Source of the DNA: Pseudomonas sp. S09G 359
GTDB taxonomy: Bacteria > Pseudomonadota > Gammaproteobacteria > Pseudomonadales > Pseudomonadaceae
Length of the DNA stretch: 64,000 bases
NCBI RefSeq assembly: GCF_002843605.1
Contig: NZ_CP025263.1
Span: 2,757,501-2,821,500, forward strand
Direction of reading: 5' to 3'
Shown here: positions 8,295-15,303 of the stretch, in pieces
How positions within the stretch are numbered: position 1 is the stretch's first letter
Layout: the number at the start of each line of letters is the position of its first letter
Program-made: the position numbers and the translations under genes
Notes under the pieces: model-generated
What the model saw: the letters and a program-made list of their open reading frames with translations, nothing else
Databases searched by the model: none
Told to the model about the DNA's origin: nothing

Positions 8295-9350
8295 ATGATG
8301 CTCAATCTTCGCCAATACTGGCTTATAACCCTGATAGTCGGTGCCTTGGGCGGCAGCCTGGCGAGTTGGGCCGGGTGGCCGCTGCCGTGGGTGATCGGAG
8401 CCTTGGTCGCGGTGTTGCTGACCCGCTGCGCTGGCGGCCTGGTGCCGGAAATTCCCTACGGCCGTCAAGCCGGGCAGGTGATAGTGGCGGTCGCCATCGG
8501 CTGCCACTTCACGTTGCCAGTGATGCAGCAAGTGGCGGCGCATCTGGGGTTGATCGTGCTGGCGGTGTTGCTCACGTTGGTGCTGGCGCTGGGGTCGGTG
8601 CTGATCCTGCATCGCTGGGGCGTGCCGCTGGGCACGGCGTTCTTCGCCATGATGCCGGCCAACTCTTCGGAGATGGTCCATCTGGGCCGCCAGCGTCAGG
8701 CCGACGCGGGGTTTATCGCCGCCGCCCATAGCATCCGCCTGCTGTTGATTCTGCTGACAGTACCCGCCGTCGTCACCTTCGGGGTGCCCCACGGGGTGCC
8801 GCATCCTGCGTTGCCGGTGATCTGGCCGTGGCTGGTCTTTATCCTGGCGATGGGCTGGCTCGCCGCATTGGCCTTTAAACACTGCAAGCTGCCCAATCCC
8901 TGGACGTTTGGGCCGTTGCTGATCTGCGCGGTGGGCGTGGGTTGCAATAACCTGTCGATGAGCATGCCCGGTTGGCTGAGTGGCACTGGCCAGTTGTTGA
9001 TCGGCTGCGCTTTGGGTGTCGCGTTTGACCGTAGTTTCCTACGCCGCGCGCCGGGTTTTCTGGCGAAGGTGTTGCTGTTGCTGGCGGGGTCGGTGCTGGC
9101 CACGGCGCTGGCGGCTTTGGGGTTGGGCACCTGGCTGGGTCTGCCATGGCTGTCCCTGGCCCTGGGCATGATGCCCGGCAGTGCGCCGGAAATGAGCCTG
9201 ACTGCCGAGGCGTTGGGCCTGGCGGTCACCCTGGTGACGGCGATGCAGGTGATCCGCATGTTGCTGATCCAGGCGGCGAGCCTGCCGCTGTATCGCCTGT
9301 TGACGCGGGCCCCGCAGCTGCAAGCACCGCCCAGTGCAAAATCTGCGTAA
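8295..9350 (+). CDS. AbrB-family (AbrB duplication) integral membrane protein, putative permease
   Basis: A 351-residue, very hydrophobic protein with about ten membrane segments arranged as two similar halves. Each half has a glycine-rich motif pattern (first half WPLPWVIGALVA and MMPANSSEM; second half LPWLSLALGMMPGSAPEM), the hallmark of the AbrB duplication family once mis-named ammonia monooxygenase. The function is unproven; these are treated as putative transporters. The gene is divergent from the LysR gene and 66 bases upstream of a fumarylacetoacetase-family gene, suggesting uptake of the substrate that enzyme handles. The start could be either of two adjacent ATGs (8295, 8298). Confidence 0.88.
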   Translation: MMLNLRQYWLITLIVGALGGSLASWAGWPLPWVIGALVAVLLTRCAGGLVPEIPYGRQAGQVIVAVAIGCHFTLPVMQQVAAHLGLIVLAVLLTLVLALGSVLILHRWGVPLGTAFFAMMPANSSEMVHLGRQRQADAGFIAAAHSIRLLLILLTVPAVVTFGVPHGVPHPALPVIWPWLVFILAMGWLAALAFKHCKLPNPWTFGPLLICAVGVGCNNLSMSMPGWLSGTGQLLIGCALGVAFDRSFLRRAPGFLAKVLLLLAGSVLATALAALGLGTWLGLPWLSLALGMMPGSAPEMSLTAEALGLAVTLVTAMQVIRMLLIQAASLPLYRLLTRAPQLQAPPSAKSA

Positions 9351-9416
9351 GCCTGTCCAACTTCACCCCGCGGGCCCTGGCCATACTGGCGCCAGGTAAA
9401 CCAAGAGGCACAGGCC

Positions 9417-10112
9417 ATGACCGATTATGTATTCACCCCCGCGCCAACACCGTCCCTGGCAGTACAGGGCGGTGCTGCGCGTTTCCCCCTGCGCCGGGTG
9501 TTTTGCGTGGGCCGTAACTACAGCGAGCACGCCCGGGAAATGGGCCACGACCCTGACCGCGAGCCACCGTTCTTCTTTATGAAACCGGCAGACGCCGTGG
9601 TCCCGGCCTCGGGTGTGATCGCCTACCCACCGCTGACCGCCGACCTGCACCATGAAGTCGAACTGGTGGTAGCCATTGGCAAAGGCGGGGTGGATATCAG
9701 TGTTGAAGACGCGTTGTCCCACGTCTGGGGTTATGGCGTCGGTATCGACCTGACCCGTCGCGACCTGCAGGCCGAGGCGAAAAAGCTCTCACGCCCGTGG
9801 GACTGGGCCAAGGCGTTCGATGAGTCAGCGCCGACCACCGCACTGCAACCGGTGAGCGCCATCGGGCACCCCGCACGCGGGAAAATCTGGCTCAAGGTCA
9901 ACGGCGAACAACGCCAGGTCGGTGACCTGGCCGACCTGATCTGGAATGTCAGCGAAGTGATCAGCTACGCCTCCCGATCGGTGGCGCTCAAACCCGGCGA
10001 CCTGATCTTCACCGGCACCCCCGCCGGCGTCGGTGCGCTGCAACCGGGCGATGTGCTTAGCGCCGGCATCGACGGCGTCGGCGAGTTGAGTTTTACCCTC
10101 AGCCAGGCTTGA
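9417..10112 (+). CDS. fumarylacetoacetate hydrolase family protein (fumarylpyruvate hydrolase-like)
   Basis: 231 residues with the FAH fold signatures: CVGRNYSEHAREMG near the N-terminus, the metal-binding acidic pair in HHEVELVVAIGKGG, and DLTRRDLQAEAKK followed by PWDWAKAFD. These short single-domain members cleave 1,3-diketone C-C bonds, typically fumarylpyruvate (gentisate pathway) or related acids. No gentisate dioxygenase is nearby, so the exact substrate is open. AAGAGG at 9402-9407 supports the ATG. It sits between the AbrB permease and an AraC regulator on one strand and is likely co-transcribed with the permease. Confidence 0.88.
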   Translation: MTDYVFTPAPTPSLAVQGGAARFPLRRVFCVGRNYSEHAREMGHDPDREPPFFFMKPADAVVPASGVIAYPPLTADLHHEVELVVAIGKGGVDISVEDALSHVWGYGVGIDLTRRDLQAEAKKLSRPWDWAKAFDESAPTTALQPVSAIGHPARGKIWLKVNGEQRQVGDLADLIWNVSEVISYASRSVALKPGDLIFTGTPAGVGALQPGDVLSAGIDGVGELSFTLSQA

Positions 10113-10162
10113 GGCTACAGTGGTGCCTTTCGATTCAGGCCCAGGCCACCCGAGAGAGCGCT

Positions 10163-11068
10163 ATGCCAGGCACCCGCGTCACCACGTACGGCATGGAACA
10201 ACGCAGCGACCGCCCCGACTTCTATATCCGCGACAAGCGCGGAAGGGCGGCGCTGACCAGCCCCCATCGCCATGAGTACTTCCAGATCCAGATCAACCTC
10301 GGCGGCGACACCGTGCAGCATATCGGTGGCGCCGTACGGCCGTTTCCGCGCAAAGCCCTGGCGTTTATCCTGCCCCATCGGCTGCATGTGATTCCCCATC
10401 CCGAGGATGGCGACTTCATGCTGATCAATTTCAGCCAGGCGTTTTTCCTGCCACAACTGACCTGCGACCCCCTGGACCTGGAAGACATTCCCATCGGCCA
10501 GGCGCCGGAGTTGTCGCCGTTTCGCTTCCAGGAACAGCTGGATTTCATCCTCGACGACGCGGCGTTCGACGAAGTGAAAACCTGGCTCGCGCATATGCGC
10601 GAGCTCGACGCCCACCGCACCTTCGGCGCCCGCGAGCGCCTCAAGGGTTACCTGTTTCAGTTGATCGGCCTGGTGTGTGAGCACTACGCCGAGCCGTTGC
10701 AGGCCTTCGCCGCCAACAATGCCACCCGACGCGGGCGCAAGGATGCCTTGGCGCGGGTGCAGGCGCATATCCGCGAGCATGTGCACGAGCCGACCCTTAA
10801 CCTCACGGACACCGCGGCCGCGGCCTTCCTGTCCCCCAACTACCTGACCCACCTGTTGCGCAAGGAAACCGGCAAACCCTTTTCCCAACTGGTACTCGAC
10901 CGGCGCATGCAACTGGCGCGTACGCTGTTGCTCAACAGCACGCAGATGATCGGTGTCATCGCGCATCGCTGCGGGTTTACCGATGAAGCGTACTTTTCCC
11001 GGTGTTTTCGCAAGGCCCATGGGCTGGCGCCGGGGCAGTTCCGGCGGCAGCAACATGGGGAGCCTTAG
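10163..11068 (+). CDS. AraC-family transcriptional regulator
   Basis: About 301 residues: an N-terminal cupin-type sensing domain (SPHRHEYFQIQINLGG) and a C-terminal pair of helix-turn-helix motifs (LTDTAAAAFLSPNYLTHLLRKETG and the second helix MIGVIAHRCGFTDEAYFSRCFRKAHG, here ending PGQFRR). ATG 10163 is chosen because GAGAGAG precedes it; an upstream TTG overlapping the hydrolase stop is unlikely. It lies 50 bases downstream of the hydrolase gene, so it may control the permease/hydrolase pair together with, or instead of, the divergent LysR. Confidence 0.92.
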   Translation: MPGTRVTTYGMEQRSDRPDFYIRDKRGRAALTSPHRHEYFQIQINLGGDTVQHIGGAVRPFPRKALAFILPHRLHVIPHPEDGDFMLINFSQAFFLPQLTCDPLDLEDIPIGQAPELSPFRFQEQLDFILDDAAFDEVKTWLAHMRELDAHRTFGARERLKGYLFQLIGLVCEHYAEPLQAFAANNATRRGRKDALARVQAHIREHVHEPTLNLTDTAAAAFLSPNYLTHLLRKETGKPFSQLVLDRRMQLARTLLLNSTQMIGVIAHRCGFTDEAYFSRCFRKAHGLAPGQFRRQQHGEP

Positions 11069-11118
11069 GGGCGGTCTCGAACTTCGCGATAGAGGTGCGA
11101 ACTGTCGGAAGAGATCGG

Positions 11119-11253
11119 TCAATAACCACTTTTTATCAATGGATATATGCGCTTAGTTGCACCAAAAAGTGGCATTTATAACTCTCACTACCTTTAAAAA
11201 TGTGTGGTTATTGAATGACTTACAGCGCTTTTAATCCGACGAAAGGATTAAAA
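11119..11253. other. AT-rich non-coding stretch with nested inverted repeats
   Basis: The 314-base gap between the AraC gene and the diguanylate cyclase holds no credible gene. It is AT-rich and contains TCAATAACCAC (11119-11129) paired with GTGGTTATTGA (11204-11214), CCACTTTTT (11126-11134) paired with AAAAAGTGG (11164-11172), and TTTTAATCC (11229-11237) paired with GGATTAAAA (11245-11253). The first two overlap and are mutually exclusive. A terminator follows at 11325. Together this could be a small RNA, an operator region or a decayed element; the sequence does not decide. Confidence 0.6.
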
Positions 11254-11324
11254 TAATCTTGTTCCGCCTTTTTACACTGGGTATTATTGCCGGGCGTTCA
11301 CCTCCCACGGTTTATGCATTTTTA

Positions 11325-11361
11325 AATCCCAAGTTTCCATCAGCTACTTGGGATTTTTTTT
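11325..11361 (+). terminator. rho-independent terminator
   Basis: The stem AAATCCCAAG pairs with CTTGGGATTT around a 13-base loop, followed by a run of T on the plus strand. No annotated plus-strand gene ends close by (the AraC gene stops 257 bases upstream), which suggests an unannotated plus-strand transcript. It may also end minus-strand transcripts of the cyclase. Confidence 0.75.
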
Positions 11362-11382
11362 GCCCGCGATTTGACCCCGACG

Positions 11383-12327
11383 TCAAACTTCATCCCCGGC
11401 AAACTCCGCGCGCATCCGCCCATTGCGTTTGGCCTGGTACAGCAACTTGTCGACCGCTTCGACAAATTCCAGCATGGGCTGGTCGGGGGTGACGGTTCGC
11501 GTACCCACGCCCAGGCTCAAGGTCAGCAGGTTCGAAACCGCCGAAAAACCATGCTCGATCTGCTGCTGGCGGATCAGATGCAGGCAGCGTCGCGCCACTT
11601 GCCGGGCTGACGCCGCATCGGTTTCCGGCAGCAACCACACAAACTCCTCACCGCCGATACGCGCAATGAAATCCCGTGGCCGGTTGGCCGCCTGCGACAA
11701 GGTGCGAGCTACCTGGCGCAGGCATTCGTCGCCTTTTATGTGCCCGTAGTGGTCGTTGTACTGCTTGAAAAAGTCGATATCGAGGATGATCAGCGACAAT
11801 GGCAACTGGCTGCGCTGCGCACTGGCCCATTCGCGTTCCAGCACGGTGTCGAACATGCGCCGGTTGGCGATGCCGGTGAGGCCATCCTGGTAGGAATATT
11901 CCTCAAGTTGTTTTTGCAGACGCACCAGGTGTTCTTCGGTTTTCTTGCGCTCGCTGATATCGAACATAAAGCCAATCAGCGCCTCGACTTCACCGTCCTT
12001 GCGCACCACGTGCACCACGTCACGAATCCACACGTAGTCGCCCGTCACCGTCAGTGCGCGGTAATCGGCCTCGTGGTCCACGCCCGCGCGGGATTGCGAC
12101 ACGCAGAAATTCACCACGTATTCGCGGTCATCCGGGTGCATGCGTTCGACCCAGTCGTCCACCGTGACCCAGCTTTGCGGGGTCCAGCCCAGTAACGCCT
12201 CGATCTGCGGGCCGATATAGCTGAAGGTCATGGTCTGCCAGTCGATACGCCAGGGGATGGCCTTGGTCGACTCCAGCAGGGTTTTGTACACGTCACTGTC
12301 GGGCTGGCTCGGGGGCACGATGCTCAT
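11383..12327 (-). CDS. PAS-GGEEF diguanylate cyclase
   Basis: 314 residues. A PAS_3-type fold (residues ~20-125: SYIGPQIEALLGW, WVERMHPDDREYV, GFMFDISERKKTEE) is joined by a short helical linker to a GGEEF domain (LTGIANRRMFD, ILDIDFFKQYNDHYGH, and the active-site loop IARIGGEEFVWLLPE). It should make cyclic-di-GMP from two GTP and lacks membrane segments, so it is probably a cytosolic sensor. No RxxD inhibitory site is visible: the residues five before GGEEF read RDFIARIGG, so product inhibition through the usual site is doubtful. It stands alone. Confidence 0.93.
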   Translation of the reverse strand: MSIVPPSQPDSDVYKTLLESTKAIPWRIDWQTMTFSYIGPQIEALLGWTPQSWVTVDDWVERMHPDDREYVVNFCVSQSRAGVDHEADYRALTVTGDYVWIRDVVHVVRKDGEVEALIGFMFDISERKKTEEHLVRLQKQLEEYSYQDGLTGIANRRMFDTVLEREWASAQRSQLPLSLIILDIDFFKQYNDHYGHIKGDECLRQVARTLSQAANRPRDFIARIGGEEFVWLLPETDAASARQVARRCLHLIRQQQIEHGFSAVSNLLTLSLGVGTRTVTPDQPMLEFVEAVDKLLYQAKRNGRMRAEFAGDEV

Positions 12328-12571
12328 GGGGATGTTCGGGAAAATGGCGAATAGCCGAGAGCCTCTTTTGATCGGCGTGCGGAGTCAAGCCCCAGCCTGG
12401 GCAGCAGACGGGAGGTCGTTCGGTGGGTTTTCTGGCGTCAGCCAATCGGCGTTTTTGCGGCGAAATGAGGCGTGGTTGGCACTTTCGAGTAATAGTCCGA
12501 GCCCGCGCAAAAGCTCATCTACGCTGGGTGCATCACCACAACTGGGTGAGGCGCAGGGGAGGGTGCTGATC

Positions 12572-12820
12572 ATGATGTCCATCGTCGAATTCAACCGCAT
12601 CATGGCCTCGGGGTTCCTGCCGCTTGCATGCGATTGCACCGTGAACGGCGACGGCTCGTTGCGCATCAAGGTGTTCGAGCCGGTTTCCGGTCGCGTCGAT
12701 TTGCTGCTGACCTGCGTGTCCCCCGAGGGTTTGGACAGCATCCGTTCCATCTCAAACCTGATCGGCGAACTGCGCACCGAGATCAAGGCCGGGCGCCGTG
12801 GGTTTGCGGCGGTAGGTTAG
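12572..12820 (+). CDS. DUF1652 family protein
   Basis: 82 residues with the genus-typical pattern of small DUF1652 proteins: FNRIMASGFLPLACDCTV, then KVFEPVSGRVDLLLTCVS, then ISNLIGELRTEIKA. The function is unknown. GGGGAGGG lies upstream of the paired ATGs (12572, 12575). Its stop codon overlaps the stop of the converging lipoprotein gene. The 244 bases before it contain nothing I recognise. Confidence 0.85.
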   Translation: MMSIVEFNRIMASGFLPLACDCTVNGDGSLRIKVFEPVSGRVDLLLTCVSPEGLDSIRSISNLIGELRTEIKAGRRGFAAVG

Positions 12821-12957
12821 CCGTTGACGGTGGGGGTGGGTGTGTCGAGCGCACCGTAGTAACGCCAGCAGCAATGGCGGTGTTCCGGCAGGATCACACA
12901 ACCGCTGAGGCTGACGATCAGCAAGGCGGCAACCAGCATGGTAAGGCGACGGTACAT
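12817..12957 (-). CDS. small lipoprotein (46 residues)
   Basis: A short gene with a strong ribosome binding site (AAGAGGAAA five bases before the ATG). It begins with basic residues, a hydrophobic stretch (LTMLVAALLIVS) and a lipobox LSGC at residues 16-19, so the mature product is a ~28-residue lipid-anchored peptide. The mature part contains a tandem cysteine pair in EHRHCCWRYY. No family is recognised. The third-position use and RBS make it a credible gene despite its size. The upstream 223 bases before the next plus-strand gene contain no other feature. Confidence 0.65.
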   Translation of the reverse strand: MYRRLTMLVAALLIVSLSGCVILPEHRHCCWRYYGALDTPTPTVNG

Positions 12958-13180
12958 AGTGTTTCCTCTTGGGTTTACCTGCGTTAATCCTTCAACGCGG
13001 GCACCGGGCTGAATCCGTCGCGATGCTTTCAAACATTTCATCAAGCCCCGCCATCCCCTGAGCAATACTGCTCCCGAGTTCGGTTGGAAAAAATCTGCGC
13101 AGCCTGCGACGGGTTTTTCTACACGCGCCGTTCAACCCATCAGCAACCTGCACTTTCGCTCGTTGCATGAAGGAGTTGCC

Positions 13181-13492
13181 ATGAAACCTCTGGCCACATT
13201 GCGTTTTGCCTTGCTAGCTCCGCTGGCCCTTGTTGCGTTTGTCAGCACCCCGGCATTTGCCCAGACCGAAATCATCATCCAGCAGGCGCCGCCACCGCAG
13301 CGCGTGGAGATGATCCCCGCCGAGCGCCCCGGCTACGCCTGGGACCGTGGGCATTGGCGCTGGGAAGGACGTGGCTACGCCTGGGTACCCGGCCACTGGC
13401 AGCCGGTGATGCGCAATGCGCGTTGGGAGCCGGGCCACTGGGAAGCCCATGGTCCGAACTGGTACTGGCGCGAAGGGCATTGGAACCGCTGA
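13181..13492 (+). CDS. secreted YxWxxGHW-repeat protein
   Basis: 103 residues: a clear signal peptide ending in AFA (near residue 28), then a mature domain made of four tandem repeats with consensus W-x-x-GHW (YAWDRGHW, YAWVPGHW, ARWEPGHW, WYWREGHW). AAGGAG at 13170-13175 fixes the start; an earlier in-frame ATG at 13163 would swallow that site. The YXWGXW-type repeat family is found in exported proteins of uncertain role. The dense His/Trp content could bind metal or cell-wall ligands (inference). It ends 29 bases before an ECF sigma gene on the same strand, so all four genes to 14992 may form one operon. Confidence 0.85.
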   Translation: MKPLATLRFALLAPLALVAFVSTPAFAQTEIIIQQAPPPQRVEMIPAERPGYAWDRGHWRWEGRGYAWVPGHWQPVMRNARWEPGHWEAHGPNWYWREGHWNR

Positions 13493-13521
13493 AACCTGAC
13501 CTTTAGCCGAGAGTTGCCCGA

Positions 13522-14100
13522 TTGAAAGAGACTGATCCGGACGTTGAGCTGTTGGCCCGTATCGGCAATAACGAACCTGCCGCCGTCAATGAAATGGTCA
13601 CGCGCAAGCTCCCGCGTCTGCTCGCGCTTGCCAGTCGGCTATTGGGCGATGCCGACGAGGCCAAGGACGTGGCCCAGGAAAGTTTCCTGCGCATCTGGCG
13701 CCAGGCGGCCCACTGGCGAAGCGGCGAGGCGCGATTCGACACCTGGTTGCACCGGGTCGTGCTCAACCTGTGCCACGACCGCTTGCGCCGGCGCAAGGCG
13801 CGCCCGCTGACAGACGAGGAGGCGGCCGCGCTGGTGGACACCTCGCCCGGCGCCGAAGAGCAGTTAGACAGCCAGGACCGCAGTGATCGCATGGCCGCCG
13901 CGTTGGCGGCCTTGCCCGAACGCCAGCGCGAAGCCATCGTGCTGCAGTACTACCAGGAGCTGTCGAATATCGACGCCGCGGCCCTGATGAATATCAGCGT
14001 CGAGGCACTGGAGAGCCTGCTGTCGCGGGCCCGACGCCAGTTGCGCAGCCAACTTGCCGACACACCCGGGCTTGCCCGCCCAGGAAGGGGAAAACCATGA
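13522..14100 (+). CDS. ECF-family RNA polymerase sigma factor
   Basis: 192 residues. Region 2 (LPRLLALASRLLGDADEAKDVAQESFLRIWRQA) and region 4 (LAALPERQREAIVLQYYQELSNIDAAALMNISVEALESLLSRAR, two parts) are complete, joined by a short linker. The only usable start after the upstream in-frame stop at 13504 is TTG 13522, preceded by GAGAG. The gene overlaps the following membrane-protein gene by four bases (ATGA), which is typical for a sigma/anti-sigma pair. The combination with a downstream metal-sensor-like protein resembles the CnrYXH logic, although the gene order differs. Confidence 0.92.
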   Translation: MKETDPDVELLARIGNNEPAAVNEMVTRKLPRLLALASRLLGDADEAKDVAQESFLRIWRQAAHWRSGEARFDTWLHRVVLNLCHDRLRRRKARPLTDEEAAALVDTSPGAEEQLDSQDRSDRMAAALAALPERQREAIVLQYYQELSNIDAAALMNISVEALESLLSRARRQLRSQLADTPGLARPGRGKP

Positions 14101-14522
14101 CACCCGAACGTTTTGCTTACCTGGCCGACGCCTACGGGGCCGAGCTGCATCGCTGGCCTGCCGCTGAACAGGTCGCCGCCCAGGCGTTGCTCGACAGCGG
14201 TGATGTGCACGTGCGCGACGCCATGTCCGACGCGCGCTGGCTCGACGGCCAGTTGAACAGCCATCAACCGACTTTGGCGGATGCGGCCTTGATCCGCCAG
14301 GTACGTCAATCCTTCCCACGTTCATTCTGGTCACGCTATGCCAGCTGGTTATCGCCCGCCGGCCTGGTGGGCGTGGGCATTGCCGGGGTCGTCACCGGCA
14401 CGCTGGTGGCGTCCATGAGCGTGCCGCTGCCGATGTTGTCATCCGAAGTGCTGCCCAGCGTCTTCGATCAGGGCGACGCCGAAGTCGTCTTTACCGTCAA
14501 CGCCGAGGAAACCGAGCAATGA
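14097..14522 (+). CDS. single-pass membrane protein, probable anti-sigma factor
   Basis: 141 residues with no recognised domain. A ~75-residue N-terminal part rich in acidic and Trp residues (FAYLADAYGAELHRWP) is followed by one membrane segment at ~92-110 (AGLVGVGIAGVVTGTLVA) and a ~30-residue periplasmic tail. This topology, with the cytosolic half encoded directly behind and overlapping an ECF sigma gene, is what an anti-sigma factor looks like; the assignment rests on context. It overlaps the next gene by four bases as well. Confidence 0.75.
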   Translation: MTPERFAYLADAYGAELHRWPAAEQVAAQALLDSGDVHVRDAMSDARWLDGQLNSHQPTLADAALIRQVRQSFPRSFWSRYASWLSPAGLVGVGIAGVVTGTLVASMSVPLPMLSSEVLPSVFDQGDAEVVFTVNAEETEQ

Positions 14523-14992
14523 TTGCCCAACCCCTGAAGCCGTGGTTGCTTGTTTCGGTACTGCTCAATGTGTTTTTGATCGGCGGGGTGGGAGGCGGTC
14601 TTTATCACTGGAAGACCAGTGCCGCGCCGGCCGAAGCGGTGGTCAACCAGCATGGGCTGCGCCAGGCCATGGTCAAGCTACCGCCCGAGCGTCGTAGAGA
14701 ACTGCGCCAATTGCTGCGGCATAACCGAGCGGACAGCCAGCCGTTAGTCATGGCCGGGCGTGAAGCGCGCCTGGGGGTGATCAAGCAACTGGAGGCGCCG
14801 ACCCTGGACCGCGATGTATTGGTGGCCGAGTTGGCCAAGGCCCGCGAGGCGGATGCGGCGCTGCGAGCGTTGGTGGATACGACGTTGGCACAGTTTGCCA
14901 GCGGGTTGCCACAGGAGGAGCGGCAGAAATTGGTGGAGGCGTTGTATACGCGAGGGCAGGCCAGGGCGGTGGGGGGGAAGCCGCGGTCTTGA
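14519..14992 (+). CDS. periplasmic metal-sensor-like protein (CnrX/ZraP superfamily)
   Basis: 157 residues: an N-terminal membrane anchor (LLVSVLLNVFLIGGVGGGLY, residues ~9-28) and an all-helical periplasmic domain with the LTxx-type motif order of Metal_resist proteins (LPPERRRELRQLLRHNR, LDRDVLVAELAKAREADAALR, LPQEERQKLVEAL). In CnrX this fold senses Ni/Co and relieves an anti-sigma factor. Here few conserved metal ligands are visible: a single His in the RRELRQLLRHNR helix and no Cys, so a metal signal is not assured. It closes the operon. Confidence 0.82.
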   Translation: MIAQPLKPWLLVSVLLNVFLIGGVGGGLYHWKTSAAPAEAVVNQHGLRQAMVKLPPERRRELRQLLRHNRADSQPLVMAGREARLGVIKQLEAPTLDRDVLVAELAKAREADAALRALVDTTLAQFASGLPQEERQKLVEALYTRGQARAVGGKPRS

Positions 14993-15042
14993 GTTTTTTG
15001 CGCTGCGGCGAGGGGCTGAGTACACAAATGCCGCCCCGCCCC

Positions 15043-15175
15043 TGTGGCGAGGGAGCTTGCTCCCGTTGGGCTGCGAAGCGGCCCCAAAACCTGCGACCTG
15101 ATTCTGTCTGGCAGTACGCTGTAGCATTCACTGGGGCTGCTGCGCAGCCCAACGGGAGCAAGCTTCCTCGCCACA
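15043..15175. repeat. REPIN: paired inverted REP sequences (GAGGGAGCTTGCTCCC type)
   Basis: The left arm begins TGTGGCGAGGGAGCTTGC; the right arm is its near-exact inverse, ending in CCTCGCCACA. Each arm holds a GGGAGCTTGCTCCC palindrome, GTTGGG, and a GCTGC(G)AAGC-type second palindrome. It occupies nearly half of the 311-base gap between the metal-sensor gene and the next gene; the remainder holds nothing else recognisable. Same family as 6664-6796. Confidence 0.88.
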
Positions 15176-15303
15176 GGGGGCGGAGCTCACTGCATGCGCC
15201 CTGCGCCTCGACTCGCTACAACAGCTTGGGTACCTTATGCACGGCGGCGTATTGCCGTTTTTGATCCGCAAGACCGTGCAACGGACCCGTCAAGGAGCGC
15301 TCG

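Noticed and set aside
10109..10162. Longer start (TTG) for the AraC gene overlapping the hydrolase stop
   Set aside because: The ribosome binding site GAGAGAG fits ATG 10163. The extra residues have no family support.
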